64,000 nucleotides of DNA from Benincasa hispida (lineage: Eukaryota; Streptophyta; Magnoliopsida; Cucurbitales; Cucurbitaceae): contig NC_052358.1 of assembly GCF_009727055.1 (NCBI RefSeq), positions 46,562,495-46,626,494 of the forward strand, written 5' to 3'. Made by a program: the position numbers and the translations under genes. Within the stretch, counting starts at the first letter, position 1, and each line of letters opens with the position of its first letter. Below the pieces are notes generated by a model. It was not told the origin of the DNA and did not search any database. It saw nothing but the letters and a program-made list of their open reading frames with translations. This document shows positions 35,236 to 47,754 of the stretch, piece after piece.

Positions 35236-37010
35236 TTTTATGTCAAATGAAATTTTAAACTTTCAATTATGTGATAAAAAAGAACTAACTTGTGTAATTT
35301 AACTAAATTTATTTCTTAAAATCCAGAGCAGGAGAAATAATAATTATTTATTTATTCAACCACGAAATTATAAGTAGTTCGAAAAAATCACAACGGTAGA
35401 ATTAATGGAAAATAGACCAATGCATGGCCATTGCAATCATGTGAACTACATTATCACAATTTTCTTTCTTATAAATTATAATATCTCCCTTTTTCTTCTT
35501 CTTTCAAAAAAAAAAAAACTCCCCTCTTTTTTTTTTTAAATTTTTTTTTACAGTTTTATTTTAATCTCTAAATTTTATATTTGTTTTATTTCAGTCACAA
35601 GTTTAATATCATATGGTATTATGTTGTAGGACACACTTATAGAGAGTCCAGAATCTTTTTTTTTTTTTTTTTTTTTTAATAAAAAAGTGAGTTGTTTATG
35701 ATTTTACTGAAAAATTAAAAGACTAAAAAATAATTGGAAACAAAAACAATATTTAAAATTATTCAAAACAAAACAAAATTAGTGATCAAATTGGTACAAA
35801 TATTTAAGGCATGTAGAAAAGAAATATGGTATTTCATTTAATAATAATTTTGAAAAATAATTTTTTTATTTCATTTCTCAAATATAGGAAAATTATTCAA
35901 CTTATTTATAAATATAGCAAAATGTCTATTAGTGTCTATCATTGATAGACAGTGATATTTTTTTATGTCTGAAAATATTTTCAACAGATTTTCATTTAAA
36001 ATAATTATCCACAAGTTTAACTCTCTCTATATATAATAAATTCAAAGAACACTTAAATGATGGTGTTACTTTTTAAGAAAACAAGATTATTAAAAAGGAA
36101 TCATAATATTAGCCATATGAATACTATAGTCTTATTAATTCTTCAACAACCATAAGGTTTCTCACTAGTCATAGAATATTAAGAAAAAAAAAAAGATTGA
36201 GCATGACAAAAAGCTTTATATTTGTCAAAAAGTATAAAGTAAAATATAAGAATTGAGACATGTTGTATATATAAACAATTTAAGCTTTTCTTAATGGGAA
36301 TGGAATTTTTATTAATTAAGTCTTGAAGTTGGATTATTATTTTATCAACTTGTGGTGGACCTATATAAAGACTATCCTTCCACTAAATTTTAATTTTTTT
36401 TAAAAAAAATATTTAAGCTATTTCTCTTTTTAGATTATTAATGATTAGTCTCCACAAACTTGACACTTTTCCATATGACCTATAAACATTAGCTAATCTT
36501 TAAACATATGATTTTGAGCGGCTAATTATAATAAAATATTAATTAAGAAAAGTTCTTTAATTTAATACATGCCAAATGATTTATATTTAAAGAATTTATA
36601 TGTAAATGTTATCCATGGGATTCTTTTTTTCCCCTTAATATTATGATTCAAACACTTTTCTTACCTTAAAAAATAAAGGCCATTGACATAAAACAATCCT
36701 AAGAAAAAAATTATTAAATTACAAATTTAATTCGGAGGATTTGAGTTTAATCTCAATTTAGATCTTTATCATTTAAATGTTTTTACGTGGTCCTTATGGA
36801 TTAGGCTTAATTTCAAATTTTAATGTGATTATATTGTTTGAAAGTTTCAATTTAAAATTTATTCTTTGGTTTTTTCTTTAAAAAGAATTAAGACTTTGCA
36901 AATGGTCTCTAAACCATTTTTTACCCATCTAACACATTTTCTTTTCGAATATTAAATATTTACATTACACAATCAATTATCACATAAATAGAAAGTATAT
37001 TACATATTCA
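35236..37010. other. AT-rich intergenic stretch, no gene seen
   Basis: Only short frames, T-tracts (e.g. 35656-35678) and a single gtctatcattgatagac palindrome at about 35932, of the type that fills the Mutator-like element. Confidence 0.45.
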
Positions 37011-37014
37011 ATAT

Positions 37015-37665
37015 TGTTAGGAATGCGATAAAAGTCTCATATTTACTAGATAAAGGGATGATCATGAGTATATAAGAGATGACAACTATCTCTAACGGTA
37101 TGAAGCCTTTTGAGTTTAACCAAAAGTAAAGTCATGAAGGTTTATGCCCAAATTGAACAATATAATATATCATTATGGAGATATCTATCGTTGACCCTAA
37201 AAAGTGGTATCAGAACAAATTTTGATGTAGCCATCGTGGACAATATAATATGCATGTCGATTGAATTCTCGGGTGTTGAACAAAGAAGTCTAGAGTCTCA
37301 GAATATGTAGTCATGATGACATCTATATGTGGTTGAGCTTTTGGATAGGCAAGTGTAATATGGAGAGGTGACTATTAAGTGGTTAGGCTTTCAAACATGC
37401 AACATGTTTAAGTGTAATTCAAAGAGGTGAATATTTGATGGGAGACTCATTGGTTCTTTGTTCGAAAGGAGGATTGTTAGGAATGCAATAAAACTACAAC
37501 ATTGGCTAGATAGAGGATGATTATGGATATACAAAGAAGGACAACTATCTGGAATGATATTGAGGTCTATTGGGTGAAACCAAAAGCAAAGTTACAAGTA
37601 TTTATGCCAAAAGTTGACGATATGATACCATTATGTAGATATTCATAAAGTTATTTTCCCTAACA
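37015..37665 (+). mobile_element. Complete TRIM (terminal-repeat retrotransposon in miniature), 651 bp
   Basis: LTR1 37015-37202 and LTR2 37475-37665 (about 190 bp each) share tgttaggaatgc.ataaaa, gatgacaactatctc and a ccctaaca-type end. Directly after LTR1 is a tRNA-iMet primer-binding site (tggtatcagaac, 37205-37216). Directly before LTR2 is a polypurine tract (aaaggagga, 37465-37473). The interior is only about 270 bp with no gag or pol. Flanks share a 4-bp ATAT. A diverged LTR of the same family hosts the nest at 43.27-56.57 kb. Confidence 0.85.
37205..37216 (+). other. Primer-binding site of the TRIM
   Basis: tggtatcagaac matches the 3' end of plant initiator-Met tRNA (complement), the usual primer of Copia elements and TRIMs. 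It lies two bases after LTR1. Confidence 0.8.
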
Positions 37666-37669
37666 ATAT

Positions 37670-38540
37670 CATAATATCATAATATACGGTAATAACAAGG
37701 TCTATTCGTAAAATTTAATCAAATTATAAATATCAAATTACAACATTTAGAACTACATAAAAACGCTAAATTAAAACTTTTTAAAATCATTAACCACAAA
37801 TTCAGACTATGTTTATAGTATTGACCAAATTTTAAATATTGATATCAATAAAAATGTCGAAATTTCAATTTAAAAAAATGTGGATAAACATATCATAAAA
37901 TATCAACCTTTTAAGTAAAATTTCTATAATTACTCTATTGGAGAAGATGAGTAGAACGAATTAGGAAAGCAGTGAAGTGTTAGTGTAGTGTCGATTGACC
38001 GTGTTCCAGTACGGGGAACCCTACAGTATCATTAGATAAGGCACAACAAGATGCAATGATAGCCAGCCACGTGTAAAGTAGAAAAGAGATGGAGCTTTAA
38101 CGAAGAGATGGGTCCACAAAACTCCTTTTACGTGTCACATCCAAACCCCCCACCAATAGCCAGAAGGTGCTGATGCTGATGCTGTTAGTCCAACGTGGAG
38201 ACAAAATGAAAAGTGGGTCCCAATAATTAAGGGTGTGGAAAATGACACGCCGGATGATACTGACCGTTGATACACTCCGATATGAATTTGTGGGGCCATT
38301 GGTTGTTGAAGTGTATTAAGGAGCAAAAGCATTGGATTCTCTCTCCCTGCTACATGCTTGTCTTTTTATGCATTGGAAGCTGCAATATTTGACGCCTATT
38401 TTCTATTTCTTTTTCTGCTTATTCTTTTAACCTTTTTTTTTAAAGTATAAATCTCAAAATTAGTAAATTATTGTTAAACTATGTTTTTTAAGGATACAAC
38501 AAGTAAAATAATAAAACAAACTAGCTAAACAACTACTTCA
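37670..38540. other. Intergenic stretch with G-box/ABRE-like motifs, no gene seen
   Basis: Positions 37940-38340 are less AT-rich than the surroundings and contain agccacgtgtaa (about 38066), tttacgtgtcac (about 38128) and tccaacgtgg (about 38190), followed by a pyrimidine-rich ctctctccctgc. It looks like a plant promoter, but no coding sequence follows on either strand within 1 kb. Confidence 0.35.
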
Positions 38541-38544
38541 AGGA

Positions 38545-38980
38545 TCACAAGTATTGAGGCCACTCGGGATAGGGAGAAGTAAGATAGGAATAACCACGCT
38601 CTTCTAAAGCTTTTGACGTAAGAGAGTGCGCTAGACCATTATGACACCGATGAACAAAAGAGAAAGAAGTAACTCTCATAATACTATCTCAAATCTTTGC
38701 CTCAATAAAGAATGAGACCTCAGTGATATCATTCACAATGTTATTTAGCATTATTCAGCAAGTTAATTACCTGCAAACAATGAGATTCCATCAAGAGATT
38801 TGAATGAAGAATTTTAGCTGTACTTTCCAAACCAAGACAAATCGCATTGGTTTTGGTATTTGTTGATGTCAAAATTTGAATTAGATAACAATGGTAAATT
38901 TCTTTGTACAGAGAAGACAAGAATCCTACAAAAAAAGTATCATTGCACACAGATGTGGTAGATGCCACATCCACTCCGAT
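38545..38980 (-). pseudogene. LINE-type RNase H (RVT_3-like) remnant
   Basis: On the minus strand 38974-38741 reads ICLGLESTAKILHSNLLMES followed by LQVINLLNN, the A-x-GLE / ESD-x-L-x-VVN-x-L pattern of plant non-LTR RNase H domains. After a frameshift, 38680-38545 reads FSFVHRCHNGLAHSLTSKAL and closes with EWPQYL, the usual F-V-x-R-x-x-N-x-x-A-H-x-L-A end of this domain. The frame is broken and the rest of the element is absent. Confidence 0.6.
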
Positions 38981-39564
38981 GCTTAAGTTAGAAAATGACT
39001 TAAAACTTAGAGTATTAAAATTTTACTCAAAGAATTAATTTACTTCTCAAGAAACTTCCATAGTGTATTTTATAAATTATCATGCCCTAACCTTTAAGGA
39101 TCTGGTTTCATAGTCTATCAATTTTAGAGTTCCATTGAACCGGCGATGCGAATGGGATAATTTTCAAGCTGATTTGCCAAGTCGACAAGCCGAGGTCGAT
39201 GAGCTTGAAATAGGCTCCAAACGATTCCTTCTTCTTTCATTAGACCAAATGGTGCAAATGAGTTAATTCCTAAGTTGATTCACTGGCCTCGACCTCGACT
39301 TGGGCCAAAGCCTAGGAGCTCGGAATGGTCTCTGGCCTATTTCTTCATCTTTGCCTAGACCTCCTCTTCAACCTTATATGTTATTTTAGGCTTTAACTAT
39401 CCTTACTAGATGGGTTTAATCACTCCAAACTTTTCAGAACAATTTTGCCCCTTGGCCTAGAATTACTTACAACAATATTTATTTTATTTATAATTTAAAA
39501 CTTAGCAAATAAAAAGTTGAATTGTAATTATATATGTTGTATAAAGTTTCTCAACTTTGCTCAA

Positions 39565-39672
39565 ATTAAATGAGGCTTTGCTTAGTGGTTTGTTCAATGG
39601 AATATTTTAACTTGGTGAACTACGGTTCGAATCAACGGAGATGCACATATTTAATTCCTAAAATTATAAATT
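39565..39672 (+). repeat. SINE-like unit with B-box
   Basis: gcttagtggtttg followed about 45 bp later by a good B-box (ggttcgaatca) and a downstream A-rich region (39694-39708). The A-box is poor. Similar in layout to the better unit at 63.6 kb. Confidence 0.35.
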
Positions 39673-39749
39673 ATATACATAATTTTCCTTTAAAAAAAAA
39701 AAAAGGAAAAAACTTTGCTCAAATTAAATTCGTTCATTTTTTGTACAAA

Positions 39750-40275
39750 TCTTTACGTTTTGTTTGATAACTACTTAATTTTTAAAATTATGCTTCTTTT
39801 CTTACAAATTTTAACTACTCATTATTTTTTCTAACTTAAGATTTTATTTATTAGTTAAATTCCAAAAATACATCAACAAACTTTTAAAAACTATTTTTTT
39901 AGTTTTTAAAATTTGGTTGGATTTTGAAAATCTCATAAAAACCAGACAACAAAATCAAGAAAAAAATAGATAGAAGTAGCATTTATAGACTTAATTTTCA
40001 AATATCAAATAGTTAAAATATCTTAGTCGTATTTGATAACTATTTGATTTTTTTTTTTGAAAATTAAGCTTATTAATATTACTTCAACCTATTTATATAT
40101 ATATTTTTTTGTTTGTTATTATTTGTTATAAGTACTATTTTTTAAGAAATAATTTTGTTTTTAGGATTTAACTTATAATTCAAATGTTTAGTTAGAAAAG
40201 ATGAAAATCATGATTATAAAAAAGTTATCAGAAACAAACAATTTTTAAAAATTAAAGTTCTTATTTTTGAAATTT
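39750..40275. mobile_element. Two adjacent AT-rich MITE copies
   Basis: Starts at tttgtttgataactactt and again at gtatttgataactatttg (40028). Each carries the attccaaaaa.a / aatttggttgg motifs of the 13263-13547 family. The first ends with caaatagttaaaatatctt. Confidence 0.45.
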
Positions 40276-40305
40276 TGACCAAAATTCGAAAAGTAATCTT
40301 GCCTC

Positions 40306-40339
<34 letters not shown>

Positions 40340-40960
40340 TTAATATTTTAGACATACAAATTTTAGACTCCGAAGGCCCGTCCTTAAAAACTTATATAGA
40401 TGTGTGAATTAAATAATTAATTTGTAAATAGTAATTGTAAGTATCAAATGCTAATGTAATAAAGTAGTTTTAATGTCTTTAATGTTTTAATCAAGGAATA
40501 TAATTTCTCTACTTTTTGGGAAAGAGTTTTTTTTCTATATCATAATATTCTCATTAAAAATATGAAGGTATAAATTAACGAATAATACTTTCTTTTCAAT
40601 CAATAAAAAAATACTTTTAACTCATCATTTAAAATTTGACTACCTATTTTTACTTTAGGAAAAATGAACAAAAAAAATATCAAAAATTGTTTGACCAATC
40701 AATATATGAGTATTATCCTAAAATGAGGTATTATTTATATAGAGAATAAAAAAGAGAGAAAGTTTTCGGTATAAACTAATTTCATTTATATTTTGACACA
40801 TTATTAATTAATATATTTGTTTATTTTATCTGACTCTACATTATATTTAAATACTACGTCATTATTAGAATTTTTCTCCTAAAATGATTGTACATTTGAA
40901 GAAGAATATATTCTAGTACACAAAGTTTAAGTTAAAAAAATGTAGCACTTAATTTTTCCA

Positions 40961-40997
40961 TAATAATAATAATAATAAGAAGAAGAAGAAGAAGAAG
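40961..40997 (+). repeat. Compound (AAT)n(AAG)n microsatellite
   Basis: Six or more aat units pass directly into about seven aag units. Confidence 0.9.
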
Positions 40998-41883
40998 TTG
41001 GTATTCTATAATCTCATTGTTTGGTTGAATTGAGTCCATACTATCGTACGGAAAAGAAAATGGACAATTAATTTACTCTTTTAAAATAAAAGAAAGAATA
41101 TAACATTTTTTTAATAACATTAATCTTAAATTTCACTATTTATATTATGAAAGTGCATTAATTATTCTTATGAGTTGCCAATTCTACACGCTATTTCAAC
41201 TAGTTATACTTATAATCATCAAATTAGAAAGAATCAATCAATTATTAATTATATTCATTCAAAAATTTCAATATTCTCATCTTTATTTTCTATTGTTTGT
41301 TGGAAAAGCATTTGGCTTAAAAAGCCATCGTTTCCATTAGTTGTACACCAAAAACACTATTATTAATAAGAAAATTTACTTGACATTCACATATTATCAA
41401 TCATAAATTTATATTTTGGAAATGAGATGACTTACAAAATAAAAAGAATAACACACTAATATGGTACTTATCACATACACTATGATACTTAAGTTTTATG
41501 TGATGTTCGAATTATATAATCTTCATCATCATTGTTATATTATTATTTGGATAAAAAGACTCTTTAAAGGCTCATGGACTCATGGTGGAGGTCTTCCAAC
41601 CAAATGACATTTCGAACGCATCCTCTTACATGAGTGACAAGGGTATTGTGCAACCATATTTGAAGCTCTTGAAATGTAGAGGAAAATCTCACATGACGCT
41701 TTGTTTATGCTTTTTGGAAACGACATCGACAAATATTTGAGTTCATTTTCGTAATGATAATTAATCCAAATTAAATTTCTTGAATTTCACTTGTTTGAAA
41801 TTCTTTACTTATTTTATATTAACCTAACACATGTTCTAAATTTCTATGGTAGAAAAAGAATACTAATGTTGGTCAAGAATTTT

Positions 41884-42147
41884 GGGGGCTGTGTGGGAGA
41901 TTAGAATGTAATTAGGATTATTGGGAATCTGAGGAATGTTGGAATGCATGCGAAAACGAGGGCGGGACAAAAACGAGATCGTGAAGTATAAAAATGGTAG
42001 AAAAGAGGTTTGGATTGGAAACTATGAGAACAAAATGAGTTTGATATTATAATTCAGGTCCAAAACACTCGTCCAAACATAGATTTTGGATCACATTACA
42101 TTAATTCTAATTCCGTTACCGTTACTGTCCAACAAACTGCGCCTTAG
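41884..42147. mobile_element. MITE-like element with short inverted ends
   Basis: Starts tgggggctgtgtgggag and ends gtccaacaaactgcgcctta, which are imperfect reverse complements. The inside is non-coding and slightly GC-richer, and ends aattctaattccgttaccg like many plant 'ggctgtttggnn' MITEs. No TSD was resolved. Confidence 0.4.
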
Positions 42148-42699
42148 ATAATTGGATTGGAGGAGGGATGAGCCGTAAATGAATCTGTCTTTAAACATGT
42201 AATTAGTAAAGCAAGCGATTTTGGTGTCCAATCAAAATCTAATTAATATATTTGATAATGATTGAAAAGTAAAGCAAATTTACATGAATTCTTGTTTTTG
42301 AATTATTGCAAATCTCAACTTTATCATCTGCTTTTTTACCTTTTTACGTTAAAAGTAATTCAATCTTTTTTTTAACCACCTTTTAAAATGCCTTTAACCG
42401 CTCAGTTAACTCCCTCTCAAACATATGAATCCCACGATTAACATTTACTTTTTGCATCTCTTTTGAGACCTCGCTAGAAAAGGAGAAAAAGAAACAATTT
42501 ATTCAATACGATTCTTACTCTCAGTTGTTCCTTTAATCTTGTATGTGGTTACATGTATGTTTGGACAAAAAATATCATGTGGTCCACTCTTGTTAGATGT
42601 TCTTAAAACTTGTTGCAATTTTATACCGAGAAAGATTTAATAGAAGAAATCTGAGGGTTGCTTTAGGGAGAGGCCCAAAACCCACAGGTGAGCACAAAT
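42148..42699. other. Non-coding stretch
   Basis: No gene or clear repeat recognised between the MITE-like unit and the LTR-like sequence that follows. Confidence 0.35.
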
Positions 42700-43140
42700 C
42701 CTTAGGGTATTAGAAAGAGGCATTGGAGAGTACATGTGTTAAAAGGGATATGTCAATTATTTGAGATTTGGGTGATTAGTCAAACTGGTGAACATATATA
42801 TCAACTGAAAAATAATTGAGCCAAGTTCGAACTGACACCCTGCAACAACAAGCGCCAGAAGTGTCTCTAACACTGGTGTTACACGTAATCAAACCCATGT
42901 GTCAAAGGAAGGGCCTATAAATAGCCCATCCAACCACCTCAAGGGAAGGATAATTAATCTCCAAAGGAGAGGTCCGACCTTACTTTTTTCGTGTGCTAAG
43001 TTGAACTATACACTCATTGTATTAAGGTTCGCATAAAAGTGCAATAGGCTCAACACCTCTCCAGTGCAAGAATCTCTTATGCATATTAGCTTAGAGTATC
43101 TCAAGACCAGACTAGGGGGAAGCGGGACAGAGGTCAAACC
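42700..43140 (+). mobile_element. LTR fragment with TATA box
   Basis: A balanced-composition block with a clear core promoter (gggcctataaatagcccatc, TATA at about 42916), followed by ccttactttttt and ctcattgtattaagg. This layout is usual for a retrotransposon LTR (U3-TATA-R). Ends are not resolved; Gypsy is a guess. Confidence 0.4.
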
Positions 43141-43270
43141 TACCAGAGGCCCACAACAAAAAGCCCAATGTAGACAAGATCTGAGCGCCCAACAATCATA
43201 TTTTGGCTTTGCTAATTTGGTTTCACCCAAAAAAATCTCATACCATTAAAGATTGTTGTCACCTCTTATA
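43141..43270 (-). mobile_element. Left part of a TRIM-family LTR that hosts the nest
   Basis: Its reverse complement (tataagaggtgacaac, ggtatgagattttt, gggtgaaaccaaatt) matches LTR1 of the TRIM at 37015. The missing right part (tactcatgatcattctctta and on) resumes at 56575-56640. TTATA is duplicated at the break (43266-43270 and 56570-56574). Confidence 0.6.
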
Positions 43271-43884
43271 TGTTGGAAATTTATGCAAGATATAAATAAA
43301 TGCGAAATAAACTAAATTATATCTCAAACTCTCACTTCACAGATTAGAGCCAAAATAAGTAATCGATCATAAAAGTATAAATTATTGGAGATTTGGGTTG
43401 TTGGCTTTATAATTTTCTTTAAGGAAGTGGTTCTGCAAATGTCTTAATTAAAGCCTTAACATCTAGTTGGGACATCAAAATATTTTCCTGCATAATATTT
43501 TCCTTATTTGAAATGATCTGATTATGATATTTAGTCCGATATGTTTCTTTTCGAGACGTGGCTTTTTATTCCAAATGAGGACTTATTTCCTTTATTGGAT
43601 TCGATTATTTAAAGTGAGTTCTGCAGACCTTTTAGTGTTTCTGCATTTGTTTAATTGAGCAAGACGTTTTCTGTACTTCGGCCAAACTATTCTACATCGT
43701 GTTCTTGCTCATTGCTTACCATTCCACTGTACATGTTCTTCATCCATTGCGTGCAACACTTTGAAGAGTTTCACAGTCTTAGGGGGACCCTAATCCATTG
43801 CTGTCAGAGAAGAGATTCTTAGTCTTAGAAGGAGTCTAAGACTCAGCTTCAGAGAAGGAGTTCTCTATCTTAAGAGGACTTAAG

Positions 43885-45733
43885 TGTTGGAGTTAATATC
43901 ATAAATTGATTGTATCTCGTAGTTTGTAAAGACAAATTATATATCTAATAAAATAAGAGGTATTGTATTAATGTTTAGACTGCATTAAATCAATCCAATA
44001 AACTAAGATCCAAGGTTATTCTATGAAACTTAAAAATGTATATGGAGACATACAGGTGGATCACATTTAAGTGATAACCTAAACGGTCTGTAGTAGATGG
44101 ATAAGATTGGGTACCTTATCCTTGTGACACTACAAATACAACATGCTTTGTATATGTTACAATATTGTAAAGTGCTACAAATGATCTAATCCTGATCGTT
44201 CATGTGGAGACATGCGAGCGGGAATATTCTATATAAAGAGTTTGTATAAGATCGGCCCACGAAAAGAATAGTCTCACTATATAACACCAGAAGAGACTTA
44301 CATTTCATTAGGATGACTATAAGTGACTTAACCTTAATCTTGAGTGAGTAGTAAACTCATGTTTATAAGGGAAATCCTTTGATTAGTATGGGTGAGAGTG
44401 GTCTTGTTAGCCGACTCAACAAGCTTACCATTTTTTGGACTTGTCCAAGTAGGCAGCTAGAAACACAACTACACAAGATGAAATTCATTCCTTTCTTGAC
44501 CTTAAGAGAAGTAGATAAATTGATCTCTCAATAATTGATTCCGAATCTTGAACATTGAGGCATCAACCTCTCATTAACCTGAGAGGTGTTAGTTTATAGT
44601 TGGACTACGTTTGTTCATTAGAGGGATTAGTGGTACTTAAGGGTTAAAATGATATTTTGACCCAGTCATAGTTATGAGTAATTTGTGAAGGGTCGACTCG
44701 CTGTTGATTAGTTATATCCATGGATACAGAAATAAATCTACAATGTGAAGAGTGCAGATATTGGTCTTTAGTGAAGTGACCAATAGTTAATAAACGTTTA
44801 TTAATGTAATTAAAAAGTTTAATTAATTAATCTTATATCATTGGAGTTTCTAATGTGTAGGTTCATAAGGTTTTCTTGTTAGCTCATTAGAGGATATATA
44901 AAAGGAATGGTTTGAATTGTTCAAATCAATTGCATAATAATGAAATTAATATAATACGGTTAATTATAGATGTGATCTAGTATTAAGAGAGAAAAATATT
45001 TGAATAAAATTCAAATATAAAAAAGATGTATCTATATAAATATGTGATAATTATATGTTTATTAATTTTATATTAAATATGATTTAATATAGTCGTTTAA
45101 TTGATTAATTAATGGTTAATTAATTAATTTTTGAGAAGTAGAGATAAATAAATATGTGATGTTTATTTATTTATTTATTAATTAATTATATATATTAAAT
45201 TGGATTTAATATATATGGTTATTTATTATTTGACTAATTAATTAAATAAAATTTATTTAATTAAATTAGAACTAAAGTAGGAATAGGAAAGACTAGGAGA
45301 AGGGGGTCACCCCTCCTCTATATAAATAAGGTTTCATGACCGATGTTTGTGACACAGATGAATTGAGAATTCTAAATCTTAGTCTCCTACTACTTCTCTC
45401 AAAATCTCTCTTCTTTTCAATACTATTTCTTCTTCCTCTTCTAAGTCTTGAAGACCACACCACCAATTCTTGGGATCCTAGAGAATAACAAGGTTTCACT
45501 AATGGTGGTATCTCTTGATCATTGAAGAGACGTTCCAGAGAAGACATGGAGGGAATCGTGAAGAATTTAGGAATCTACAAAAGTAGCTCTTCCCTATTTT
45601 CTTCTCTTAAATGCATGCTAATCTTGATTGTTTATCCATTATGTTATTATTTTTATACCGTATTTTGTTTATGTAAAATTGAAAACAAATTGCAAGGCGA
45701 TTGCATGCTTTCGCTTGGGATTCGATCTCTTCA
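43885..45733 (+). mobile_element. Solo LTR F (long-LTR family, plus orientation) inside the Copia 5' LTR
   Basis: An 1,849-bp unit from tgttggagttaatatc to gattcgatctcttca, flanked by TTAAG (43880-43884) and CTAAG (45734-45738), a 5-bp TSD with one change. The uninterrupted 3' LTR reads gacctaagatttg at this point, which confirms the insertion. In reverse complement it shows the same blocks as copies A-E (gtccactcg-type, tgacccttcacaaatt, accatccgttaac). Contains a TATA box at 45318-45327. No CGATCG array here. Confidence 0.8.
45318..45327 (+). promoter_or_regulatory. TATA box of solo LTR F
   Basis: ctatataaata lies at about position 1,435 of the 1,849-bp LTR, after a GC-richer gggggtcacccctcc block. 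Fits the U3/R boundary of an LTR promoter. Confidence 0.6.
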
Positions 45734-45749
45734 CTAAGATTTGTTAGTG

Positions 45750-47754
45750 AAGGGAACGAAGACATGTGTAGCAGAAGAAAAAAGATCTAAAGTACTCTAA
45801 TTAGGTCAATTATAAAGATAAGAATGCATGCAATAAAACAAGAAAAAAAAAAAAGGAAAAAGAATACAACCTTTGTAGACTTTGAATCTTTTGCAAATTA
45901 GCTCCAATCTCCCCACAAACGTTTCGTAGACCACCATGAGAGTCTTCCCAACTATTCTTCGGCCTTAGAACGGGACGATGGGATCTGGTGAGTGACTAAT
46001 TTAGAGAGGAAAAGGTTAAGACTTTGAGAGAAAATTGCAATAAGATTATCACATAATCTCATCCAATTCCACTATGGTCAAGAGTTTTTAAAAATCAATA
46101 AACACTCTCTCTTAAAGACCATTACATGCAAAACATGCAACTTGGAGTTTGATGAGAATTTGACACTAAAAAATCCACTGACTCAAAGTGGAATTTAGTG
46201 GGGCACGTGTCTTCAAATGAAGACAACACTTAGTAATTCAATAGTTGGAATTTCCTACTCACAAATGTTGGATCTTTCCACTAACTTGGTCAAAGTTTGA
46301 CTCAAAGTCCAAAGTCAACAAATTTAAGTTCTTGACTTTTAAAAATCAAAAGTCAATAATTTTGACTTCTATTGCATTTTTTACTTAGTCAATGCAATTT
46401 TGACTAATTCCATTTAATTTCAAAATTCATTTTTATAATCAAATTTAAAATTAAATTAATATTAAATAATTAACTGAACAATTTAATTAATTTAATTTAA
46501 TATTAAATCCAACATGAATCCCAATTTATATGAATCCCTATTCATAATCTTGATATTTAAATTTTATTTAAATATCTCCTATTTTCCCTCTCTTTGTGTT
46601 TAATTCACAATTAAACATTAGGTTAAATATATCATATATATTGAATGTTTTTCTCCAAAAACCAAATTTGAACACTTCAAATTCGTTCGTCACATAGTTC
46701 TATGGTTTAGTCTAATATGAGCTAGTAGAGGGACTTCATGGACCTACAGATCATGAGCTCCAACGATCCTCGATTAATCAGTGAAACTCTTTAACCTAAT
46801 TAACCACCATTCGTTAACTACTGGGTCACTCCACTAAAGCCGAGTAGTTGCACTCCCCTCACTATAGATATATTATGTCCACTCGATATAACCATAATTA
46901 GTAAGTTAACCCTTCATAAGTTGTTCGTAATAACGCCTGGGTCAAAAGCTGTTTTACCCCCGAGATTATATCTTGCTCCTACTGATCCTCTAATGAACAA
47001 TTGGTTTGTGATCTAATCACTAAATCGAGTTCCTCTCGGGCCAATGAGATGGGACCCCTTGTTCAAGACCTAGAGTCAGCACTTAAAAGAACAACCTCTC
47101 TACTATCCCTAAAAGCGGGTAGGAGTGAATTCCATCTTGCACCCTATGTCTCCAGCTATCTACCTGGCCTTACCTCTGAAATGAGAGGTTATTAAGCCGG
47201 CGCTGTTGAGCCAACCCTCACCCATGCAAATCTAAGGATAATCCCGAATAAACAGGAGTTCATAGTTAGCTCAAGATTAAGGTCAGGTTAACTAGGTCAT
47301 CGCTTTGAAATAGTCAGTCTTAAACAGTAAACAACGTTATAAAGTAAGAGTGATTTAATTCTTGGTCCGATCTTCTGCAAACTCATTGAATAGGATGCTC
47401 CCACTTCTCATGTCAATACATGAACAAATCAGGATCACTTCGTTTGTAGCACTTTACAACAAATTGTAACAACTATAGAGTGGGCCACATCCGATAGTGT
47501 TACCAGAATAAGATGCCAACCTTATTCCTATACTATATACCATTTTGGCTATTTATTGAACTTGATCCACTCTTATGTCTCCACATAAAGTTCATGCATT
47601 CATATAATAATCATGGATCTTTAGTTTATTAGATTTAGTTTTTATAAGTGCAATTCACATATTCAACAATTTTATTGAATAAACGTCAATAACATCTTTA
47701 TTGATAATATAATATGTTTAACATTACAAACTACGAGTTTTAGGACATACAACA
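45750..47754 (-). mobile_element. Solo LTR G (long-LTR family, minus orientation) inside the Copia 5' LTR
   Basis: Runs to ttttaggacatacaaca, so its sense start is TGTTG. Shared family blocks in plus text include gtagagggacttcatgg, aaccaccattcgttaac, gtccactcgatataacc and catcgctttgaaatag. The 5' edge is ambiguous because the Copia LTR itself reads gtgaagggag there while this family starts tgaagg. A few Copia LTR bases (gtttgc) are missing at the junction, and no clean TSD was found. Confidence 0.65.

Larger units (their letters stand above)
38990..41880. other. AT-rich intergenic stretch with MITEs and simple repeats, no gene seen
   Basis: Contains a short GC-richer block (39115-39470, with cctcgacctcgacttggg), a SINE-like unit near 39.6 kb, a MITE pair at 39.75-40.28 kb, a T-tract at about 40310-40336 and an AAT/AAG microsatellite at 40961-40997. 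No recognisable coding sequence. Confidence 0.45.
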
